17,213 nt of DNA from a bacterium. Lineage in GTDB: Bacteria > Patescibacteria > Gracilibacteria > 1-14-2-50-48-13. Below are positions 1-6,660 of this stretch, in pieces (position 1 is the first letter of the stretch; each line of letters opens with the position of its first letter). Location: NCBI GenBank assembly GCA_030430105.1, contig JAUIFW010000009.1:1-17213 (forward strand). Direction: 5' to 3'. Both the position numbers and the translations under genes were made by a program. Under the pieces are notes generated by a model. The model was not told the origin of the DNA. It saw nothing but the letters and a program-made list of their open reading frames with translations, and did not search any database.

Positions 1-1
1 T

Positions 2-697
2 GAGGGGGCAAATCCTAAGCTCGCTGGTGAACTGAAGGTGCCTGGTTTCTCTACCTATCTACACCCATGGGGTGAAGGATTTTTACTGGGGCTTGGAAAG
101 GATGCGGATATTAACAAGTTTGGTTCTGTAGAGGCGCAGGGGGTAAAGCTCTCTCTTTTTGATGTGCGTGATCCGGCAAACCCTACAGAAGTGGATGCTG
201 TAATAATTGAGGGAGGCGCGACAGAAAGCATTGCTCTTTACAATCATAAGGCATTTTTACCAATGCCTTCGAAAGGGCGAGTAGCCTTTCCCGTGAGAGA
301 GGGTGAGGATTGGCGAGATATGTGGAATGGGGCGTATGTATACGAGGTAAAGGAAGAGGGCATTGAGCTTTCTGGAAAACTGGTCCTTGCAAGTAAAGAA
401 GATCTAGGGAAAGAGGAAGAAGTGCCAGTAGAAGAGTCTATTGTGACGGAGCTAGATGCAGAGATGGAGTCTGAGTCGGAGGAGATTGTTGCTGAGCCCA
501 TCGCGGTAGATGAGCCAATGGAAGTGGAGCGCATGATTGCTCCAAGAGAAGAGTACAACGAGGAGAATGCTAGGATAGATCGCATTCTGTACATAGAGGA
601 TACCTTCTATGCACTAGGGGAGGAAAGCTACGGAGATACTATACTTGGAATCTTTGGGGAGGAGCCGTATGAGGAAGTGATGAGAATAGAGTTGTAA
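2..697 (+). CDS. Secreted C-terminal beta-propeller protein, 3' end (5' truncated by window edge)
   Basis: The reading frame is open from base 2, so this is the C-terminal part of a longer protein; the first in-frame start-like codon, GTG at 38, is internal. The first ~125 residues match my memory of the end of the Beta_propel family (secreted proteins with a C-terminal beta-propeller): a GELKVPGF-S-YLHP segment, a G-LLG-G-D strand and a V-LSLFDVRDP-NP segment that lists properties blade by blade. The chain then passes into a very acidic stretch of roughly 50 residues rich in Glu and Val, and ends in a short strand-like tail (DRILYIEDTFYAL). The family is extracellular or envelope-associated with no defined reaction. 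The gene stops just before a strong terminator and converges on an SLH-domain gene, so both neighbours are probably envelope proteins. The signal peptide would lie outside the window. Confidence 0.75.
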   Translation, partial: EGANPKLAGELKVPGFSTYLHPWGEGFLLGLGKDADINKFGSVEAQGVKLSLFDVRDPANPTEVDAVIIEGGATESIALYNHKAFLPMPSKGRVAFPVREGEDWRDMWNGAYVYEVKEEGIELSGKLVLASKEDLGKEEEVPVEESIVTELDAEMESESEEIVAEPIAVDEPMEVERMIAPREEYNEENARIDRILYIEDTFYALGEESYGDTILGIFGEEPYEEVMRIEL

Positions 698-701
698 GAG
701 T

Positions 702-729
702 AAAACAGCGAGCATGGCTCGCTGTTTTT
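702..729 (+). terminator. Intrinsic terminator of the beta-propeller gene
   Basis: Arms 702-713 and 717-728 are perfectly complementary over 12 bp around an ATG triloop, and the right arm runs into a T-tract. It begins 4 bases after the stop codon. Confidence 0.9.
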
Positions 730-747
730 GTTTGGCGAAAGAGTTGG

Positions 748-871
748 TTACTGATCACTCATCACTATTCACTCTTCAATGATCAACGGAACAATATCGA
801 GCGATCGGCATATGGTAGAAGGACAGCCCAGTGAACAGTGATGAGTGATCAGTGAATAGTAAATAGTGAAC
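748..871. repeat. Inverted repeat built from 7-nt units (element A)
   Basis: The right arm 830-871 consists of six consecutive 7-mers of the form AGTGANN, one with a G-to-A change. The left arm 748-775 is four units of the complementary form TCACTNN, and two further units starting TCA follow in register to 789. Bases 748-773 pair with 830-855 at 24 of 26 positions. The loop is about 56 nt. The element fills the gap between two convergent genes. Confidence 0.8.
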
Positions 872-884
872 CCCTTGTCTAACA

Positions 885-917
885 AAAAAAGTGGAGAAGT
901 ATCTTCTCCACTTTTTT
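885..917. terminator. Bidirectional intrinsic terminator, mainly for SLH protein 1
   Basis: Arms 885-899 and 903-917 are perfectly complementary over 15 bp around a TAT triloop, with A-tract and T-tract ends, so it can act on either strand. It lies about 20 bases past the stop of the minus-strand SLH gene. Confidence 0.9.
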
Positions 918-935
918 AAAATTTTCCTTTTTTTC

Positions 936-2888
936 CTATTCAAGCAATGCTCCGAACTTCGCTTTCATTTGAAGGATCACTTTAGCGATCTCTGCACGGT
1001 TGAGCGAGTCACCTGGGCGGAAGGTTCCCTTATCATCATCTCCAGAGACAACATCTTTTTCATATGCATATTCTATAGCATCTGCAAATGGTGTAGAGGA
1101 GTTTACATCTGCGAAACTGTAGGATGCATAGCTAGGTGCGCTTATCCCATATGCTTCAAGCATCATTTGGATCAATTCCCCTCGAGTAAGTGGGCGGTCG
1201 AGAAAGAGAGCCGTGTCATCAACAATGGAAAGACCAAGCATCTCTGCACGCCGCACATACCCTTCAGACCAATGGTTGATAGCTTGAGTAAGTTCAGGTG
1301 TAGAGTCTGCAGGCTGGTGCCCAACGCTTCCCAAAACAATTTTGAGAGCCTCAGCAACGCTTACCTTATTTCCTGGTCGGAACTCCCCAAGTGGCTTGCC
1401 AGCTTCATCCTTGTATCCAGAGACAGCTCCTTCCCTCGAGAGGGTATGCACAAAGGAAGTGTACCAGCTATTTTCAGAGACATCCTTGAATGGCATGAGG
1501 CCTGTCTCAACCTGTTGTTTCTGAGAGGCTTCTTGCAGAGTGGTAAGTTTTGCATGGAGAGCTTCGAGCTCTGTAGTCTTTTCTGAAAACGTCATTCCTC
1601 CTACTTCGCCAAGGTAGCTACGTATTGCAGTCAGTAGGTCATTAACTGACGTTCCCATGAGCATGCGCTCACGAAGTCTCTCAAACAACTTATCCGCCAT
1701 AGCCTGTTGGTTGTCGGAAAGGAAATCTTTTATCTGCATATAGCTAGCTTCCAGGTTCGCAATACGTCGAAGCTGGGAGATATAGGTAGGAAGTAAGAAG
1801 TTCACATTCTGCTCACTCATGATGCTAGAGAGCTTGAGGACTCGGTACATATTTTCCTCGCTAAGCTCAGAGAGTTCTGTATGTGAAGCTTTGCTCAGTG
1901 CCTTCAGGTATCGATAGAGCAGCTTTCTCTCATGATGTGTAAACTTCTTGAAGAGGTTTCGCAGTCGAGATCGCTTCTCCTCTGTGTATACTCCTGTAGG
2001 GAGAAGATCCTCTGGCAACTCTCCTTCTTCTAAGCTGCTGTCGAGTTTTGCTTCCTCAGAGAAGAGCATCTCTACAGAATCATCGATGCTTCGCAATTTC
2101 TTCTTGAGAAGTGCAGGCATTGCTTTGAGCTGCCTCAGATCAAAGCTTGTGAGGTCCTCTTTCGTGAGTCGCTCAACATCTTCCTTACCAAGAATAAGGA
2201 GGAGCTTCGGATCTTTTTTATCTCCTTGAAACCCATAACGATCTTTGAATGCCTTAAGACGAATTTCTTCAGGAGATTCATTGTCGTCATATGGCTCAAA
2301 GTCCTCTCGTTCCGGCGTATCTGAGGAGTCATCAATATCACGGGTATCTTTGGTGATCTCTTCGCCAGTGAAAGGATCCACATGCGTTTCTTCGCCGCTA
2401 CTAGTGAGGATCTGTTGCCTTGTAAACTTTACCTTATACCCATCACCTGCATCTACTTCGTAGTACTTGTTGTCGACAAAGTAACCCAGGTCCTTGGCAA
2501 TGCGGATACCGGATTCTGTCTCAAACACGACCTCCTGCTGGTCCTTGGTAGGGAACATACGAAGGTAAACACCATCATAGTTAGAGACAATGTCTGAATT
2601 GAAGGCTATAGATTCTCCTTCTAGACTTCCAACTCGATCAGCTTCTTCTCGAAACCAAAGTGTGCGTAGTACTTCCATCTTCCCATCCTCTAGTGTGATA
2701 GAACCATCCCACATCTCAGACTCTCTGTCGTTTGGAACGGTATCATCCACATCACCCCAGCTCACCACAATCCGCGCTTCGTTCACATAACGAAACTCCT
2801 CACCATGGGATTCTGGAAAGGGAGTAATAAAAAAACCTAGCAGTAAGGTTACTATCGCGAGTAATTGTATACGAGACACGTTAGCCAT
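936..2888 (-). CDS. Secreted SLH-domain protein 1 (650 aa)
   Basis: The N-terminus is a classical signal peptide: a short basic start, a hydrophobic core at residues 8-21 and a probable cleavage near residue 29. The mature part has no family I recognise. Residues ~30-160 look beta-rich, ~170-210 are acidic and probably disordered, and ~225-460 are mostly helical with a coiled-coil-like stretch at ~435-460. The C-terminus carries an S-layer homology region: a first repeat at ~466-518 (SGYKDEAG followed by FRPGN), a weak middle repeat at ~537-585, and a third at ~590-642 ending with FRPGDSLNRAEIAK. SLH repeats normally anchor proteins to cell-wall-linked polymers, so an envelope or S-layer role is likely. 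The C-terminus is clearly paralogous to the 495-aa protein at 13594-15081. The gene has its own promoter and terminator. No Shine-Dalgarno site precedes the ATG, but the signal peptide supports this start. Confidence 0.85.
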   Translation of the reverse strand: MANVSRIQLLAIVTLLLGFFITPFPESHGEEFRYVNEARIVVSWGDVDDTVPNDRESEMWDGSITLEDGKMEVLRTLWFREEADRVGSLEGESIAFNSDIVSNYDGVYLRMFPTKDQQEVVFETESGIRIAKDLGYFVDNKYYEVDAGDGYKVKFTRQQILTSSGEETHVDPFTGEEITKDTRDIDDSSDTPEREDFEPYDDNESPEEIRLKAFKDRYGFQGDKKDPKLLLILGKEDVERLTKEDLTSFDLRQLKAMPALLKKKLRSIDDSVEMLFSEEAKLDSSLEEGELPEDLLPTGVYTEEKRSRLRNLFKKFTHHERKLLYRYLKALSKASHTELSELSEENMYRVLKLSSIMSEQNVNFLLPTYISQLRRIANLEASYMQIKDFLSDNQQAMADKLFERLRERMLMGTSVNDLLTAIRSYLGEVGGMTFSEKTTELEALHAKLTTLQEASQKQQVETGLMPFKDVSENSWYTSFVHTLSREGAVSGYKDEAGKPLGEFRPGNKVSVAEALKIVLGSVGHQPADSTPELTQAINHWSEGYVRRAEMLGLSIVDDTALFLDRPLTRGELIQMMLEAYGISAPSYASYSFADVNSSTPFADAIEYAYEKDVVSGDDDKGTFRPGDSLNRAEIAKVILQMKAKFGALLE

Positions 2889-2930
2889 AGAGCTCGAGTG
2901 TTAGAAAACAAAGAGTAATTGAACACAAAT

Positions 2931-2958
2931 ACTATACGCCACTGAGCCACAAGCTCAA
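2931..2958 (-). promoter_or_regulatory. Promoter of SLH protein 1
   Basis: On the minus strand, TTGAGC (2958-2953), a 16-nt spacer and TATAGT (2936-2931). The predicted start near 2924 gives a leader of about 36 nt with no Shine-Dalgarno motif. Confidence 0.6.
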
Positions 2959-2981
2959 GAAATGAGGGGAAACGGTAGCAA

Positions 2982-3016
2982 TTTTCACTTGTCACTAATT
3001 ACTTTTCAATTCTCAC
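2982..3016. repeat. Array of five degenerate 7-mers (element B)
   Basis: Five 7-nt units in exact register, most ending in TCAC on the plus strand, which is the complement of the AGTGANN family in elements A and E. It lies upstream of the SLH protein 1 promoter and next to the ssb terminator. Confidence 0.6.
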
Positions 3017-3019
3017 AAC

Positions 3020-3041
3020 AAAAAGCCCCGCCAAGGGCGGG
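3020..3041 (-). terminator. Intrinsic terminator of ssb
   Basis: CCCGCC (3027-3032) pairs with GGCGGG (3036-3041) around a 3-nt loop. Read on the minus strand, the stem is followed by a run of five T. Confidence 0.75.
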
Positions 3042-3047
3042 ACCAAA

Positions 3048-3105
3048 ATTATTAATTATTCATTAATAATTTCTCATTAATAATTCAACTCGCCAGAGGC
3101 GAGTT
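3048..3105. repeat. AT-rich 7-mer array plus GC hairpin after ssb (element C)
   Basis: Bases 3048-3089 divide into six consecutive 7-mers that all begin ATT, most of the form ATTAATN or ATTATTN. A perfect 8-bp hairpin follows, 3087-3094 with 3098-3105 around AGA, lying 2 bases after the ssb stop codon. Together with the terminator at 3020-3041, the AT-rich array is bracketed by a GC hairpin on each side. Confidence 0.7.
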
Positions 3106-3107
3106 GC

Positions 3108-3590
3108 CTAAAACGGTACGTCTTCAATAGAAATCTCATCCTCCTCAATTCCTGCAGCCACAGGTGCCGCATTCTTCTTTACTTCAGACACACCAGCATT
3201 CATCCCTGCAGAAGCTCCGCTACCAGGCATACCTCCCGCATTACCACGGTCGAGCATAATCATGTTGTCTGCAACAATCTCAGTTCTATAATGCTTCGTT
3301 CCGCTCTGATCTTCCCAGTTTCGAGTCTGGAGTCGTCCCTCGAGGAACACCTTCTTACCCTTTTGGCAGTATTGGCTGATGATCTCAGCGAGCTTCCCCC
3401 AGGCTACGCAGTTGTGGAACTCTGCCTGCGACTGCTTCTGGCCAGTGTTGTCTGTCCAGGTGCGGTTTGTCGCGATGGAGAAGGAAACCACATTCTGCCC
3501 GCTTGGAGTCTGCCGAAGCTCTGGGTCCTGTGTGAGGTTCCCAATAAGTTGTGCTCGGTTCAAATCCATAAGGCGATTGGTTAGGTACAT
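3108..3590 (-). CDS. ssb: Single-stranded DNA-binding protein
   Basis: SSB binds single-stranded DNA as an oligomer during replication, recombination and repair and recruits partner proteins through its C-terminal tail. The OB-fold starts at LNRAQLIGNLTQDPELRQT, followed by the family's GQ-VVSFSIATNR strand, the FHNCVAWGKLAE segment, the KGKKVFLEGRLQTRNWED segment, and TEIVADNMIML. A Gly/Ala-rich linker leads to an acidic tip ending ISIEDVPF, close to the usual D-D-(I/L)-P-F. Two starts are possible: ATG at 3590 (160 aa) or ATG at 3569 (153 aa). The open frame reaches 3632, but the extra segment would lie over the promoter. Neither ATG has a Shine-Dalgarno site. I chose 3590, but 3569 gives the N-terminus usual for the family and a 25-nt leader. 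It is monocistronic, downstream of the VirB4-like gene. Confidence 0.95.
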   Translation of the reverse strand: MYLTNRLMDLNRAQLIGNLTQDPELRQTPSGQNVVSFSIATNRTWTDNTGQKQSQAEFHNCVAWGKLAEIISQYCQKGKKVFLEGRLQTRNWEDQSGTKHYRTEIVADNMIMLDRGNAGGMPGSGASAGMNAGVSEVKKNAAPVAAGIEEDEISIEDVPF

Positions 3591-3600
3591 ATCTATAGGA

Positions 3601-3629
3601 AGTATAGGCACGGGAGAGTATGGAATCAA
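3601..3629 (-). promoter_or_regulatory. Promoter of ssb
   Basis: On the minus strand, TTGATT (3629-3624), a 17-nt spacer and TATACT (3606-3601). Transcription should begin near 3594, only 3-4 nt before the ATG at 3590 or about 25 nt before the ATG at 3569. Confidence 0.7.
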
Positions 3630-3668
3630 CAACGTTTACCAAAAACCGTTGTTGCGTACGCACAACAA
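3627..3668. promoter_or_regulatory. Palindromic candidate operator upstream of ssb
   Basis: CAACAACG (3627-3634) is repeated inverted as CGTTGTTG (3647-3654). The second copy runs directly into the palindrome GCGTACGC (3654-3661), which is flanked by TTGTTG and CAACAA. The first copy overlaps the ssb -35 element. It does not match the E. coli or B. subtilis LexA box. Regulatory function is inferred only. Confidence 0.4.
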
Positions 3669-3671
3669 AGC

Positions 3672-3750
3672 AGGCGATCCGCCAAAGGCGGGAGCCTACT
3701 ATTTGACATTTGAAATCTGTCATCTGAAATTTGAGTCGCCGCAGGCGACT
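3672..3750. repeat. 7-mer array between two GC hairpins (element D)
   Basis: Bases 3701-3735 are five consecutive 7-mers of the form ATYTGNN. A hairpin lies on each side: 3679-3683 with 3687-3691 around AAA, extended by AGGC/GCCT at 3672-3675 and 3694-3697, and 3734-3740 with 3744-3750 around GCA. The second hairpin overlaps the VirB4 stop codon by two bases and may serve as its terminator, although it lacks a clean T-tract. Confidence 0.7.
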
Positions 3751-5872
3751 ACACCCCTTCTTCCTGCTGCTTCAAAAGATCCTCCGGATTCGTCGTCACC
3801 ACCTGCTTCTCTGAATACGAAGCAATGATCTGCAGGGCAACATGCCGATTTCCAGCAAAGAACAGCCCTTGTCCCACACCAGAGTTGAGGAGTAGGTATT
3901 TCTCACCTTCCGTAAGGTTAAATATCTTGGCCAATGGCTCCACCGCGGCAGGTGACTGCTTGAGGAGAAGCTGCATCGAGGAGTTCGTCACAATCGGCTT
4001 TCCATACTTCGACTTCACGAAGTCTTCCACGTCCTGCGTGATTGTAGTTACGCCGAGATAGTACTTACGAGCACGCTTGGCGAGTCCAAACATAAATCGA
4101 GCACTATCCTCATTTTGCATCATGATCCACGCTTCATCCACCACAAGTAGACGCTTTTTGAGCTGCGACCGAACAATCGTCCAGATGTAGTCAATCAGGA
4201 TATACATGGCAATAGGCCTGAGCGTCTCCTCCAAGTCTCGGATGTTGAAGACCACCAAGCCCTTCTTGAGGTCAATATTCGTAGGCTGGTTAAAGAGTCC
4301 TGCAAAGGTTCCTTCCGTATACTTCTGCAGTCGCTCCGCGATAGACTCAGCTCCCTTGGTATTTTTCAGAACGTTTACAAAATCCTCCATAGTTGGCACC
4401 TCCTTCTCCTGAGGCTTCTCCGTATCCATGGTGATACCCTTGAGTGCATAGGTATCGAGGAGAGATCGGTCTACGAGAGACTCTTCCTCTGCGGAAAGAC
4501 TTCCAAGCATCAGCTTCACCATACCCGTAAGGGAAATGATATTTGCTCTGAGTATCTCCCCTGGCTGCTCCGTCTCCGCATTTACCGCCTGAGGAAGGTC
4601 AAAGGGGTTGATACGTTGATCAGAGTTGAGTGATACGTTGAGGTAGGTTCCACCTACTGTAGTACAAAGGTTTTGATACTCATTTTCCGGATCGATCACA
4701 AGGACATCTGTTCCTTGCATCATACTTCGTAGGATCTCGAGCTTCACGGCAAAGGATTTACCAGCACCAGAGGTCGCGAAGATCACAGAGTTCGCATTTG
4801 GCAGTTTAAAACGATCGAAGATCACAAGACTATCATTGTGTCGATTCACCCCATAGAGAATTCCCTCATTGGTCGTGAGGTCAGAAGAGGTGAAGGGGAA
4901 GCTAGAGCTCAGCGGCCCCGTATTCATGCTACGGTTAATCCCAAGCTCATCCACGCCGAGTGGAATCGTCGACTTCCACGCATGTTCCATCTGAAGTCGC
5001 GCTGGCTTGGAGAGCACAAGACGTCCACCGAGTATACTTTGCGCCTGCTTTGCCACCTGCTGCAATTTCTTCTTATCGTCCGCATACACCGTGTAGTAGA
5101 GAGAGTACTCAAAGAATTTCTCCGTACCTCGCTGCAAACTATCTCGAAGCTCCTCCGCATCCTGATACGCTGCCTCGAGCGCAGGGTCTCGCGTCAATCC
5201 CTTGTCCTGATTCATATGAATCTGCGCGCTCAACTGTGTCACCTTTCCTCGTAGGAATTTCATAATCTTCCCTGACTCAATAGGATAGACGTACATGGAA
5301 ATATCCATGGTACTATCTAGGTTGATGAGTGGTGAGAGCCAGTTGGAGTCAATATACCGTGGGTAGTTATAGACAAAGAAGGTCTGGGAATACATCCCAG
5401 AAATCTGCACCGTATCGAAATCCGCGACATAACTATCCGGTGCGATAATATGTTTGATGGAGGTAATTCCAGTCTGATAGATCTGCTGCGCCTCCTTGAT
5501 CATCTTCCGCTCTCCCTCAGTCAGTCGCTGCTTTGCATCCTTGGGAGTTTCCTTAGTTCGCTCTTCCTCTGTCATCTCCTTGGTAGGAGCATCCATCTTC
5601 TTCGTTGCTTCCTTCTCTATATTTGGAAGTTCAGGTGTTTTCGTTTGTTTCTTTGGAGAGTCTTTCAAGTTCAAAACTTCCAAAAACCAGTCAAAGGGTC
5701 CACGCTTTGGCGCAGCTTCTGAAGCCTTCTTTGAAGAAGCTAGCTCTGCTTCGGGCAATGCCGTTTGCTCCGGGGCAACCTGACTTGGGGTAGCGGTCTG
5801 GGTGCTATCCGTCACAGAAGCCTGAGATCCAGTGATATTCTCTTGCTGTGGTGCCTGCTTTTCTTCAGCCAT
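3749..5872 (-). CDS. VirB4/TraC-like type IV secretion ATPase
   Basis: VirB4-family ATPases power type IV secretion and conjugation machines from the cytoplasmic face of the membrane. This 707-aa protein starts with ~120 residues of Gln/Thr/Glu/Lys-rich, probably disordered sequence. A VirB4 N-terminal-like domain spans ~135-300, and a RecA-like ATPase domain ~330-690. Walker A is ATSGAGKS at 366-373, LVIDPENEY follows at ~391-399, Walker B is LLVVDEAW at 575-582, and the TTITQDVEDF motif sits near 609-618. All key ATPase residues are present. I see no transmembrane segment. No other conjugation or pilus gene lies in the window. CPR genomes often carry such ATPases, and a role in DNA uptake, pili or secretion is inferred. 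The next gene downstream is ssb, separated by element D and a separate promoter. An extended -10 promoter precedes the ATG. Confidence 0.9.
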   Translation of the reverse strand: MAEEKQAPQQENITGSQASVTDSTQTATPSQVAPEQTALPEAELASSKKASEAAPKRGPFDWFLEVLNLKDSPKKQTKTPELPNIEKEATKKMDAPTKEMTEEERTKETPKDAKQRLTEGERKMIKEAQQIYQTGITSIKHIIAPDSYVADFDTVQISGMYSQTFFVYNYPRYIDSNWLSPLINLDSTMDISMYVYPIESGKIMKFLRGKVTQLSAQIHMNQDKGLTRDPALEAAYQDAEELRDSLQRGTEKFFEYSLYYTVYADDKKKLQQVAKQAQSILGGRLVLSKPARLQMEHAWKSTIPLGVDELGINRSMNTGPLSSSFPFTSSDLTTNEGILYGVNRHNDSLVIFDRFKLPNANSVIFATSGAGKSFAVKLEILRSMMQGTDVLVIDPENEYQNLCTTVGGTYLNVSLNSDQRINPFDLPQAVNAETEQPGEILRANIISLTGMVKLMLGSLSAEEESLVDRSLLDTYALKGITMDTEKPQEKEVPTMEDFVNVLKNTKGAESIAERLQKYTEGTFAGLFNQPTNIDLKKGLVVFNIRDLEETLRPIAMYILIDYIWTIVRSQLKKRLLVVDEAWIMMQNEDSARFMFGLAKRARKYYLGVTTITQDVEDFVKSKYGKPIVTNSSMQLLLKQSPAAVEPLAKIFNLTEGEKYLLLNSGVGQGLFFAGNRHVALQIIASYSEKQVVTTNPEDLLKQQEEGV

Positions 5873-5896
5873 AGATGAGTAAATTCCTATCTATTT

Positions 5897-5907
5897 AGTA
5901 TACCAGA
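5897..5907 (-). promoter_or_regulatory. Extended -10 promoter of the VirB4-like gene
   Basis: On the minus strand, TG-G-TATACT, with TATACT at 5902-5897. No good -35 is visible. The predicted leader is about 18 nt. Confidence 0.55.
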
Positions 5908-5956
5908 AAACCGTGGGAAATGGGGGATATACGAGCAGAAATCTGTATGTATAATA

Positions 5957-5998
5957 TTGACTTATTATATAAAAATTTAATAATAACAAAAAAAGGAG
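5957..5998 (+). promoter_or_regulatory. Promoter and strong ribosome binding site of the 193-aa gene
   Basis: TTGACT (5957-5962), a 16-nt spacer and AATAAT (5979-5984) form a likely promoter. A perfect TATAAT at 5950-5955 is an alternative -10. AGGAG at 5994-5998 lies 7 nt before the ATG at 6006. Confidence 0.6.
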
Positions 5999-6005
5999 AA
6001 AAAGC

Positions 6006-6587
6006 ATGTCGAGAATAAGGGACTTTTGGAAAATGAATGATACCGGAAAGAGGTTTCATATTGGGAAGCAAAAAGCTTCAATAATGAGGGAGTTGTTTCA
6101 GAAAGCAGGCTATGATTTGGAATGGATTTACGATCAAATGGCCGAAACTCGAGGTGAATTTTCAAGTACTTTGAATCATCAGATTCGCGCTAAACAATTT
6201 TGGCAAGAAGGACATGTTACAAAGAAGGTGTTTTACTTCTATATGCGCCTTGCGCACAATGTGGGAGAAACACAGTTATACTCGCTCTTTGTATCGTGGC
6301 AGCCTACAGTTTCGAAGCAGTTCGAGTTTGTAAGGCAAGGGCCTTCATACTTTGTTCCTAAGCGGATGGCTGAGGAGCTAGATATGCTCCTAGAAGAGGC
6401 TGGGCTTGTACGAGGCTTGCAGGAGCTCCTAACAAGAGATCAATGTCTCCAAGTTCAAGAGATTGGGTACATAAATGACACCCAGCTCCAAAAAGTTATG
6501 GAGTGGATCAAAAAACATGCAGAAAAAGAAAAAAAAGAAAAACTCTTACAGCGTTGCAGGGACATGAAAACTCTTCCGACACTGTAA
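6006..6587 (+). CDS. Uncharacterised 193-aa protein
   Basis: I do not recognise this protein. It is soluble, with no signal peptide or membrane segment, and appears mostly helical. Residues ~18-110 hold aromatic-rich segments (DLEWIYDQM, KQFWQEGHVTKKVFYFYMRLAH). Residues ~120-150 carry a hydrophobic helix, EELDMLLEEAGLVRGLQELL, and the C-terminus (~160-185) is strongly basic and Lys/Glu-rich, consistent with a helix that could contact nucleic acid. The start is well supported by AGGAG at 5994-5998, spaced 7 nt. The gene is divergent from the VirB4-like gene with a 133-base shared upstream region, and it is closed by its own terminator. It is one of only three genes here with a clear Shine-Dalgarno site; all three are small orphans. 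A real gene is very likely; its function is unknown. Confidence 0.8.
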   Translation: MSRIRDFWKMNDTGKRFHIGKQKASIMRELFQKAGYDLEWIYDQMAETRGEFSSTLNHQIRAKQFWQEGHVTKKVFYFYMRLAHNVGETQLYSLFVSWQPTVSKQFEFVRQGPSYFVPKRMAEELDMLLEEAGLVRGLQELLTRDQCLQVQEIGYINDTQLQKVMEWIKKHAEKEKKEKLLQRCRDMKTLPTL

Positions 6588-6593
6588 GCAATG

Positions 6594-6618
6594 GAGCACC
6601 GAGGGGTGCTCTTTTTTT
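6594..6618 (+). terminator. Intrinsic terminator of the 193-aa gene
   Basis: GAGCACC (6594-6600) pairs with GGTGCTC (6605-6611) around GAGG and is followed by seven T. It starts 6 bases after the stop codon. Confidence 0.9.
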
Positions 6619-6624
6619 GTTGTA

Positions 6625-6633
6625 TGGTATAAT
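6625..6633 (+). promoter_or_regulatory. Extended -10 promoter of the 442-aa gene
   Basis: TG-G-TATAAT with a perfect -10 at 6628-6633. The -35 region falls on the preceding terminator stem and is poor, as extended -10 promoters allow. The leader would be about 20 nt, without a Shine-Dalgarno site. Confidence 0.65.
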
Positions 6634-6660
6634 AATACGATAGCTATAAATACAAGAGCC

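Noticed and set aside
891..1586. Long plus-strand frame (231 codons) opposite SLH protein 1
   Set aside because: It is a shadow frame with cysteine- and phenylalanine-rich composition, spans a terminator and has no recognisable motif.
3591..3632. TTG-started extension of ssb
   Set aside because: The extra codons cover the -35 and -10 of the ssb promoter and encode a proline-rich stretch foreign to SSB.
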